From: Clostridia bacterium
GTDB taxonomy: Bacteria > Bacillota > Clostridia > CAKSNL01 > HGM11501
Direction of reading: 5' to 3'
Assembly: GCA_017411325.1 (NCBI GenBank)
Contig: JAFQQJ010000032.1
Coordinates: 1 to 52,947, forward strand
Length of the DNA stretch: 52,947 nucleotides
Position 1 is the first letter of the stretch. Each line of letters begins with the position of its first letter. Both the position numbers and the translations under genes were made by a program. Shown here piece after piece: positions 46,558-52,947 of this stretch. The notes under the pieces were generated by a model. That model had not been told where the DNA came from. It did not search any database and worked only from the letters and a program-made list of their open reading frames with translations.

Positions 46558-49278
46558 TTAGTCAAGAGCAGGCAGTGCGCTCAAAGCCGAAGCTCTGACA
46601 CTTTCACTTACAGCATCGGAAGATAATATATAACTGCCGTCTCCCAAAGCTGTTACGACCTTGCCGTGGCAAATTTCAAGATATGAAAGTGGCACCCATA
46701 CAATGCCGTTTTCAGCATATAACGGATGAGTAAGAGTGGTGCTTCGTCCGTTTATGCGGGCATCTTTGCTTCCCACGGTGGTATATACCCAGGTGTAATT
46801 TTCCATTTCTGTAAGTTCATAGTTCATATTGAAGCTGTAGCTTAAAAATCTGTTATACCCCGGTACATATTCCGTCTTGCTTCTTCCGTAGCCGAGAAGC
46901 TCTAAAAGTGTATCGCTCGGAACATAGAGCATTCCGTCTCTTTCAACAGGAGTAATGCGGAGGTCCTTTTCATATACATACTGCTCTCCGCCGTTTACAA
47001 CCATTGAAGCTTTCCCTGCCTTGAGCAATGACACATCATATAAATCCCATCTCTGACTGTCCGTAAGACTTATCTTTTCCTCATAATAGCGGTAGTTGAA
47101 CCTTCCGAGGGGTGCAACAGAGCCATCTACATAAAAGTCAAGAATGTCTTCTGTGCTGACTCCGTCCGTCCATTTGAATGAAATATCAATAGCTCCTTCA
47201 GAAACATAAATTCGGGGCACGGAAAGCATATATGCATTCCCTGAAATACCCTCGGTTGCAGTTCCTGCCTTTACCCAGGCGCCGTTTTGCCAGAGTGCAA
47301 CATCACCTCTGCCGGTTACATTTACAGAAAGGTCATAGCCTTCCCATCCCGTCGCATAATTTCTGTCTGTATTGACCAAAAGATGCATAAATTCGGGATT
47401 TTCAATTATGGGAGCATCACACTCTGCCATAAAATAGAAGTTATCCGCATCGTATGAAGCCTTTGCCCTTGCTATAACATTATACTGTTTTGTCTTATAA
47501 GTGTAGGTATCGCTCAGAGGCACTCTTTCATAGCGGGAAGTGATATTGTAATACATTGGTCCTACATCACTCCACTGTTCAACTCCTCCTGCCACATCAA
47601 TCGTCTTTGCATTTTCTGCAAAAGGAGCCTTTCTCACACCCTTGTATTTACGGATAAAGTCTGTAAGAAGATAATAGTATCCGTCTTTAAGTTCTCCTCT
47701 GCTCGGTTCAAAATCACGGCTGTTTTCATCATCAAAAGTATCCACAAAGGCATTATTAAAGCTTCCGTAGGTTTCAAGACGGGCAGCTTTCCACTCGTTC
47801 CAGCCTACAACAGCTACAAAATGAGGTTCTGCTTCAAGCGCCAGCGCCGACTGTTCGCGGAAAAACCACGCATTATGCTTTCCGTCATTGCTGTAGTCCT
47901 CACCAAAGGCTTCGCTGTATCCTCTTCCCTTTGCATAGGGATCCGAAAATGCGCCTGTTTCCTTTGTTCCTATAACAGTAGACTGATTTATCGCAACCCC
48001 CACCGACATAAATTCAGGTCTGCCGTCATCTGTTGTTCCTCTTAAAATCTGGGGGAAGTTTTCAAGAAAATACCAGCCTTCATATTTGGGATTATTTTTG
48101 ACACCGTGTATTCTATACGAGAAAAACTCCCCTATTTCTTCGCTCGTTACATATTTTTCCATATCATTTTTTGAATTCGGAATGGCTCTTTCAGGAATCG
48201 ATGATCCGAAAAGGAAGGGTTTTCCTTCGTAATAAAACCAGACATCCGAATAGTCATTTTCATAAAAAGCATGGAAGTACAATGACGAAAGGGCTCTGTA
48301 AGACAGCTCTTTATCTCCCGTTCCCCAGTCAGTCATTGCGCTGATTTTCGGCACTTTCACACCGCTTTCCTTGGCAAGACGAAATGCTTCTACCACCTTA
48401 TCAAGCATAGGAAGATATGTATTTCCGTCGTTTGTATAGTCGAAAAATATAACGTCTACCCCTGCTGTTGCAAGCATTTCGGCGTGGCGCCTCAAAACCC
48501 ATATATCATTTGTGCCGTAATAACCGAAAACAGGTTCGCTCCAGTAAAAAGAGCTTACCTTCTTGGGCCATGCCTCGTGCAGATAGTCATCCTTTGCTGC
48601 CGGTGCTTTTTTTATGATATCGGAAGCTATTGTTCCTTCCCCGGTTATTCCGCCAAACCAGTTCCAGTAGTACATACCTACAATACGCTCTTCGTTTTTA
48701 GGCGCGCCAACCTCGCCGTAGTCCGCAACACGGCGTCCCATATGGTCAATCGCCTCCCAGGTGTCGGAGTAAACATCTGTTACCGCATCATCCGATACCT
48801 TTTCAGAAGCAGCATTGTTTTCGTAGGGAGCATCCGACAACGTGAATTTTTTAATCATTATGTTTTTGTCGCTGTTTCCTTTTCCGTAAACACCTACAAG
48901 GTAGAGCTTGTGGACTCCTTCGGTGGGTGTAAGCTTAGTCCCGAAGCTTACACCTTCTCCGTTGGTTGTCAAAGCTATATACCCGATGGGCGTACCATTT
49001 GCCGGATCATCTGTAACCACAGCAAGAGTTTCTCCCTCAGCTCTTGCACCGAGAGATATATCCGCCTCTGCATAAAGGCTCTGTTTTCCTGTCATATCCA
49101 CTTCACCCAGACATATAACAGCACCTCTGTTGGGATTTTTTATTGCACTTTCCGTTTTAACGGCTATACTGCATTCGGTAACGTCAGAGGGCAGAAAAAC
49201 CTTTTCTTCCGCCGATACTGTGCCGATACACGAAAGCATTATGCAAGCTGTAGCAAAAACCGCTATTACACGCTTCAT
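46558..49278 (-). CDS. Large secreted putative glycoside hydrolase, GH99/GH71-like barrel
   Basis: The protein has 906 residues. A signal peptide ends near residue 23. About 25-150 form a beta-sandwich of carbohydrate-binding type. About 195-545 read as a TIM barrel with MYYWNWFGG, DVIFFDYTNDGN, VPKISAMTDWG and AVVGWNEWKAAR; the last resembles GH99-like enzymes (glycans containing mannose). About 595-735 look CBM9-like (DADNFYFMAECDAPI, LLVNTDRNYATGWEGYDLSV), and 750-890 stalk-like. Exact family and substrate are not certain. The AraC gene is divergent. Confidence 0.75.
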   Translation of the reverse strand: MKRVIAVFATACIMLSCIGTVSAEEKVFLPSDVTECSIAVKTESAIKNPNRGAVICLGEVDMTGKQSLYAEADISLGARAEGETLAVVTDDPANGTPIGYIALTTNGEGVSFGTKLTPTEGVHKLYLVGVYGKGNSDKNIMIKKFTLSDAPYENNAASEKVSDDAVTDVYSDTWEAIDHMGRRVADYGEVGAPKNEERIVGMYYWNWFGGITGEGTIASDIIKKAPAAKDDYLHEAWPKKVSSFYWSEPVFGYYGTNDIWVLRRHAEMLATAGVDVIFFDYTNDGNTYLPMLDKVVEAFRLAKESGVKVPKISAMTDWGTGDKELSYRALSSLYFHAFYENDYSDVWFYYEGKPFLFGSSIPERAIPNSKNDMEKYVTSEEIGEFFSYRIHGVKNNPKYEGWYFLENFPQILRGTTDDGRPEFMSVGVAINQSTVIGTKETGAFSDPYAKGRGYSEAFGEDYSNDGKHNAWFFREQSALALEAEPHFVAVVGWNEWKAARLETYGSFNNAFVDTFDDENSRDFEPSRGELKDGYYYLLTDFIRKYKGVRKAPFAENAKTIDVAGGVEQWSDVGPMYYNITSRYERVPLSDTYTYKTKQYNVIARAKASYDADNFYFMAECDAPIIENPEFMHLLVNTDRNYATGWEGYDLSVNVTGRGDVALWQNGAWVKAGTATEGISGNAYMLSVPRIYVSEGAIDISFKWTDGVSTEDILDFYVDGSVAPLGRFNYRYYEEKISLTDSQRWDLYDVSLLKAGKASMVVNGGEQYVYEKDLRITPVERDGMLYVPSDTLLELLGYGRSKTEYVPGYNRFLSYSFNMNYELTEMENYTWVYTTVGSKDARINGRSTTLTHPLYAENGIVWVPLSYLEICHGKVVTALGDGSYILSSDAVSESVRASALSALPALD

Positions 49279-49312
49279 AACAATTCCTCCTTTTACTTAA
49301 GTTCTCTTCAAT

Positions 49313-49396
49313 ATTATAATACTACATACAGCACCCGAAAATCAACCCGATTTTTTTGACAAAAAGGTGGACTTTTCTGCTTTTTCGTGCTATACT
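49313..49396. promoter_or_regulatory. Divergent control region of the secreted glycosidase and AraC genes
   Basis: For the glycosidase (minus strand) a TATAAT lies at 49318-49313 with no good -35. Upstream of it a direct repeat of ACCCGA (49333-49338 and 49345-49350, 12 bp apart) overlaps the -35 position, as AraC activators often do. For the AraC gene (plus strand) TGGACT (49368-49373) and TATACT (49391-49396) are 17 bp apart. Confidence 0.55.
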
Positions 49397-49419
49397 GACT
49401 TTAAGAAAGAAGGTATTTT

Positions 49420-50268
49420 ATGCCACATATTTATATGCACTATCTTAATATATTTATGGAAAATATCCCTGCGAGCACACTTAACATAAATTCCTGCGGG
49501 TATTTTTACACATCCACCGATCCGGTGTATGTAAAACGACCTTTAGGCAGAAAAGACTACCTCTTGCTCGTTATAACCTCAGGCACATTCTATTTTAAAA
49601 TCGAAGGCAAAACCACAATTCTGCATCAGGGAGATTTTATATTTTTTCCACCCTATACACCCCAGATGTTTCACTCTAAAGAGGGGCACAAATTAAGTTA
49701 TATATGGTTGCATTTTTCAGGCTCTATGGCAAAAGAGCTTATGGATGAAAACAACTTTGAGCCTATGGTGATATACCGTTCAGATTCCCCTCTTTCCTTG
49801 CTTCCTTCATTAAAGTCTATGGCTGAGGAATTAAACCACAAGCCCAAACACTATAAAACAAAATCCATTTCTCTGTTTTTGGATATTCTTGTTCTTTTAT
49901 CCCGAAGTATGGATGAAGACTCAAGCCTTCACCGTGACTATCAACAGATTCTCCCTGCACTTTCCGCAATGGAAGAAAAGGCTTCTTACTCCACGACCGT
50001 TTCGGACTATGCCGCACTTTGCTCGCTTAAAACAGACCATTTTTCCCACAAGTTCAAAAAGCTTATCGGAGTTTCCCCCATACAGTACTTATCCGATCAC
50101 CTTATGCAGAAAGCGGCAGAGCTTCTTACAACAACGGCAACAAGCGTTTCCCAGATTTCGGAAGAGCTTGGCTTTGACGATGTTAAATATTTTTCACGAA
50201 AATTCAAAAAACAGTACGGTGTATCTCCTGCGTCTTATCGCAAGATAAAACGCAACGATAACAATTAA
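49420..50268 (+). CDS. AraC-family regulator with cupin domain
   Basis: The 282-residue protein has a cupin sensor domain (YLLLVITSGTFYF, ILHQGDFIFFPPYTPQMFHS) and C-terminal AraC helices with VSQISEELGFDDVKYFSRKFK. GAAGGT lies ahead of the ATG at 49420. It is divergent from the secreted glycosidase, so it probably activates that operon in response to a sugar. Confidence 0.9.
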   Translation: MPHIYMHYLNIFMENIPASTLNINSCGYFYTSTDPVYVKRPLGRKDYLLLVITSGTFYFKIEGKTTILHQGDFIFFPPYTPQMFHSKEGHKLSYIWLHFSGSMAKELMDENNFEPMVIYRSDSPLSLLPSLKSMAEELNHKPKHYKTKSISLFLDILVLLSRSMDEDSSLHRDYQQILPALSAMEEKASYSTTVSDYAALCSLKTDHFSHKFKKLIGVSPIQYLSDHLMQKAAELLTTTATSVSQISEELGFDDVKYFSRKFKKQYGVSPASYRKIKRNDNN

Positions 50269-50372
50269 ATACAATACCATATGCAGAAAGCTCTTATTTT
50301 TCGCCGTATTGAATATTGATTTTACAAAAAAACTGTGCTATAATCTACCTATTAAATTCCGGAGGTGGAAAA

Positions 50373-51110
50373 ATGGAAGATTTCAAGGATACCTTAGAAG
50401 GCAGAAACCCGGTTACGGAAGCACTGCGTTCAGGTCGTGCTATTGATAAAATATATGTAAAAAAAGGGGATGCCACCTTAACAAGAATAATCGCCCTTGC
50501 AAACGAGAAGAAAATCCCCGTTTCATATGTTCTTTCTGAAAAGCTTGACGAAATGAGCGAAACAGGCCACCATCAGGGAGTAATTGCAAAAGCGGCGGCA
50601 AAAGAATATGTTTCCGTTGATGAAATCCTTGCCATTGCAAAGGAGAAAAACGAGGACGCATTTATCGTAATCTGCGACAGAATAACCGATCCCCACAATT
50701 TAGGTGCTATCATAAGAAGCGCAAATGCCGCAGGGGCACACGGTGTAATAATCGCAAAGCACGAAGCTGTGGGCTTGTCTGCAGTAGTTGAGAAAGCAAG
50801 TGCAGGGGCACTTTCCTACACTCCGGTTGCCAAGGTTACGAACATAACAAAAACAATCGAGACTCTTAAAAAGGAAGGCTTATGGATTGCGGGTGCCGCA
50901 GGCGGCGGAGACAATATGTACCGCTGTAACTTAACGGGCCCTCTTGCCATAGTAATAGGAAACGAAGGGGACGGCATCGCACCATTGGTTCTTAAAAACT
51001 GTGACTTTTCCGTTTCAATCCCCATGTTCGGACAGACAGAATCATTGAATGCATCCTGTGCCGCAAGTATACTTTTATACGAAGCGGTAAGACAAAGAAA
51101 TAACAAATAA
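50373..51110 (+). CDS. rlmB: SPOUT rRNA 2'-O-methyltransferase, RlmB/TrmH-like
   Basis: From the ATG at 50373 (GGAGGTGG upstream) the protein has 245 residues: an N-terminal substrate-binding domain (EGRNPVTEALRSG) and a trefoil-knot SPOUT domain with DRITDPHNLGAIIRSANAAG, VIGNEGDGI and IPMFGQTESLNASCAASILLYE. This matches RlmB, which methylates G2251 of 23S rRNA. TrmH paralogues share the fold. Confidence 0.88.
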   Translation: MEDFKDTLEGRNPVTEALRSGRAIDKIYVKKGDATLTRIIALANEKKIPVSYVLSEKLDEMSETGHHQGVIAKAAAKEYVSVDEILAIAKEKNEDAFIVICDRITDPHNLGAIIRSANAAGAHGVIIAKHEAVGLSAVVEKASAGALSYTPVAKVTNITKTIETLKKEGLWIAGAAGGGDNMYRCNLTGPLAIVIGNEGDGIAPLVLKNCDFSVSIPMFGQTESLNASCAASILLYEAVRQRNNK

Positions 51111-51129
51111 TAAAAGTGAGGTATATAAT

Positions 51130-51399
51130 ATGAAAGCAATAGTAACAGTTGTAGGTCAGGACACCGTAGGCATCATTGCCAAGGTAAGCACATTTTTGGC
51201 TGAGTCCAAGGTTAATATTTTAGACATTTCCCAGACTATCATGGGCGAAACCTTCACCATGATTATGATGGTTGACACATCCCTTTCGGAAAAGAGCTTT
51301 GATGAGCTTAACGCAGGGCTCAACAAAGTGGGAGAAGAGCTTGGTGTTAATATAATCATCCAGAATCAGAAGCTTTTTTCCGCTATGCACAGAATATAA
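51130..51399 (+). CDS. UPF0237 ACT-domain protein
   Basis: The 89-residue protein is a single ACT domain (AIVTVVGQDTVGIIAKVSTFL, ILDISQTIM, FTMIMMVD). Members of UPF0237 occur next to UPF0210 genes in many Firmicutes. It starts 19 bp after the rlmB-like gene and 12 bp before the UPF0210 gene, and probably senses a small metabolite for that partner. Confidence 0.9.
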   Translation: MKAIVTVVGQDTVGIIAKVSTFLAESKVNILDISQTIMGETFTMIMMVDTSLSEKSFDELNAGLNKVGEELGVNIIIQNQKLFSAMHRI

Positions 51400-51411
51400 G
51401 GAGGCTTAATA

Positions 51412-52764
51412 ATGTTTACCTCTTTTGAAATCGGCGAAACCCTTGAAATGATACAAAAGGAGCATCTTGACGTACGTACAATCACAATGGGTATTTCCCT
51501 TCTTGACTGTATGTCGGGGGACTCCAAAATCTGTGCCGACAATGTATATGATAAAATATGCAAAAAGGCAGAAAACCTTGTTATAACCGGTGAGGAAATC
51601 GAAAAGGAGCTCGGCGTTCCGATTATAAACAAAAGAATTTCGGTTACCCCCATTTCCATAATTGCTTCGGCATCAGGCGATCCTTTGGCTCTTGCAAAGG
51701 CGCTTGACAAAGCGGCTAAAAATGTCGGCGTAAACTTTTTGGGCGGATATTCCGCCCTTGTGCAGAAGGGCTTTTCCGATGCGGATTTACGCTTTATCGA
51801 TTCCATCCCCGAAGCACTTGCCACAACGGACATTGTATGCTCCTCTGTTGCCGTGGGCTCCACCAAGGCAGGCATAAATATGGATGCGGTAAAGAAAATG
51901 GGAGAAATCATAAAGGAAACCGCACGCCTTACTGAAAAGAATGACGGTTTTGGTTGTGCAAAGCTGGTTGTTTTCTGCAACCCCGTTGAGGATAACCCCT
52001 TTATGGCAGGAGCTTTTCACGGTGTAAGTGAGCCTGAAACCGCCATAAATGTCGGTGTATCAGGCCCCGGTGTTGTAAAATGTGTGCTTGATAAAATGCA
52101 GGGCCAGCCCATAGACAAGGTGGCAGAAGCAATTAAGAAAACCGCATTCAAGATTACCCGAATCGGTCAGCTTGTTGCAAAGGAAGCTTCAAAGCGCTTA
52201 AATGCTCCTTTCGGAATAGTTGACCTTTCCCTTGCCCCCACTCCCGCTGTGGGCGACAGTGTAGCAAGAATCTTAGAGGCGATGGGACTTGAGACCTGCG
52301 GAACCCACGGAACCACCGCAGCCCTTGCCCTTCTTAACGACGCCGTTAAAAAAGGCGGCGTAATGGCAAGCTCCAATGTGGGCGGCTTATCCGGTGCATT
52401 CATCCCCGTAAGCGAAGACGAGGGAATGATTGCCGCCGCAAGAAGCGGTGCTTTAACATTAGAAAAGCTTGAAGCAATGACCTGCGTTTGCTCCGTTGGA
52501 CTTGATATGATTTGTATCCCCGGAGACACCCCCGCTTCCACAATTTCCGCAATTATTGCAGACGAGGCGGCAATCGGTATGATTAACAATAAAACCACCG
52601 CAGTAAGACTTATTCCCGCTCCCGGCAAAACCGTGGGAGACACCGTGGAATTCGGCGGATTACTTGGTACCGGCCCCGTAATGAGCGTAAATAAAGCATC
52701 AAGTGAAGAATTTATTGCACGTGGCGGAAGAATCCCCGCACCAATTCATTCTTTAAGAAACTAA
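51412..52764 (+). CDS. UPF0210 (PFL family) protein
   Basis: The 450-residue protein shows the family motifs [47 protein letters not shown] and [24 protein letters not shown]0210 proteins are related by fold to pyruvate-formate lyase-type proteins but lack a known reaction. Its coupling to a UPF0237 ACT protein is conserved, so the two probably form one functional unit. Confidence 0.92.
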   Translation: MFTSFEIGETLEMIQKEHLDVRTITMGISLLDCMSGDSKICADNVYDKICKKAENLVITGEEIEKELGVPIINKRISVTPISIIASASGDPLALAKALDKAAKNVGVNFLGGYSALVQKGFSDADLRFIDSIPEALATTDIVCSSVAVGSTKAGINMDAVKKMGEIIKETARLTEKNDGFGCAKLVVFCNPVEDNPFMAGAFHGVSEPETAINVGVSGPGVVKCVLDKMQGQPIDKVAEAIKKTAFKITRIGQLVAKEASKRLNAPFGIVDLSLAPTPAVGDSVARILEAMGLETCGTHGTTAALALLNDAVKKGGVMASSNVGGLSGAFIPVSEDEGMIAAARSGALTLEKLEAMTCVCSVGLDMICIPGDTPASTISAIIADEAAIGMINNKTTAVRLIPAPGKTVGDTVEFGGLLGTGPVMSVNKASSEEFIARGGRIPAPIHSLRN

Positions 52765-52798
52765 AAAAGTTCAGAGCCTGCGGCTCTGAACTTTTTTT
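52765..52798 (+). terminator. Terminator after the UPF0210 gene
   Basis: A 15-bp stem (AAAAAGTTCAGAGCC with its complement) around a TGC loop ends in a T-run right after the stop. Confidence 0.85.
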
Positions 52799-52876
52799 CT
52801 TATTTAAAGTCTCTGTCCTACATGAGTATTGGTGAACAAAAAATATACATTTTTTAAGATAATTATGCGTAAATAG

Positions 52877-52905
52877 ATGACAAATAGGCAAAAAAATGCT
52901 ACAAT
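52877..52905 (+). promoter_or_regulatory. Promoter pointing off the right edge
   Basis: ATGACA (52877-52882) and TACAAT (52900-52905) are 17 bp apart, reading rightwards into a gene beyond the window. Confidence 0.55.
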
Positions 52906-52947
52906 ATAGTTAGATATTGAAACTTTTTACAATCTATATAGATAGAA

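Noticed and set aside
48484..49359. Plus-strand open frame opposite the secreted glycosidase
   Set aside because: It mirrors the coding frame of a well-supported signal-peptide protein and has no start signals.
49356..49361. TTGACA upstream of the AraC gene at 49420
   Set aside because: It is 29 bp from the TATACT, too far to work with it; TGGACT at 49368 has the right 17-bp spacing.

Overview
The window looks like a chromosomal segment of an anaerobic, spore-forming, low-to-medium GC Bacillota (class Clostridia), probably a gut-type polysaccharide degrader. The evidence is an alpha/beta small acid-soluble spore protein, a YtxC-like sporulation protein, a SleB-type cell-wall hydrolase, several secreted proteins carrying copper-amine-oxidase-N-like stalk domains, an SLH protein, a pheST T-box, consensus TTGACA/TATAAT promoters and a tRNA-Gln with a U1-A72 pair. 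No CRISPR array, complete prophage or insertion sequence was seen.

Layout. 1-5 kb: a secreted protein with at least four discoidin-like domains (cut by the window edge), a cytoplasmic (alpha/alpha)6 glycosidase and a sugar-binding lipoprotein. The two promoters here are each bracketed by the same 19-bp operator-like palindrome. 5-7.4 kb: signal peptidase I behind a truncated HTH gene, a DUF234 ATPase with a perfect palindrome at its promoter, and a SASP. 7.4-11.3 kb: an AraC regulator divergent from a GH2 beta-galactosidase. 11.3-19.5 kb: a long leftward housekeeping stretch (coiled-coil membrane protein, tiny membrane protein, valS, folC, DUF6873-like, ytxC-like, B12-binding radical SAM). 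19.5-24.2 kb: glyS, an SDR, a SleB-type hydrolase and a polytopic membrane protein with a PstS-like domain. 24.2-29.2 kb: a LacI regulator followed by HpcH/HpaI aldolase, aldo/keto reductase and alpha-galactosidase, with two matching LacI operators. 29.2-31.2 kb: a GNAT acetyltransferase behind an attenuator-like leader, then a HAD phosphatase coupled to a tandem-ACT protein. 31.3-35.1 kb: T-box, pheS, pheT. 35.1-38.2 kb: DUF4886 protein, a small unknown protein, class II aldolase and a parvulin. 38.2-39.8 kb: tRNA-Leu and tRNA-Gln, repeats, a 42-residue peptide gene and a decayed RyR-domain fragment. 39.8-44.5 kb: lysS, an SLH protein and an ABC-F ATPase. 44.5-50.3 kb: a secreted three-discoidin protein and a large secreted putative glycosidase, divergent from an AraC regulator. 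50.3-52.8 kb: rlmB-like methyltransferase and the UPF0237/UPF0210 pair.

How the parts work together. Four separate sugar-utilisation modules are visible, each with its own apparent control: the unknown 19-bp operator system at the left end, AraC for beta-galactosidase, LacI for the alpha-galactosidase operon, and AraC for the secreted glycosidase with its discoidin partner. The most striking features are non-coding: the five-site operator array, a dispersed palindromic repeat lodged in the stem III loop of the pheST T-box, and an intrinsic terminator inside the signal peptidase reading frame. All functional assignments come from reading the sequence; no database search was run.
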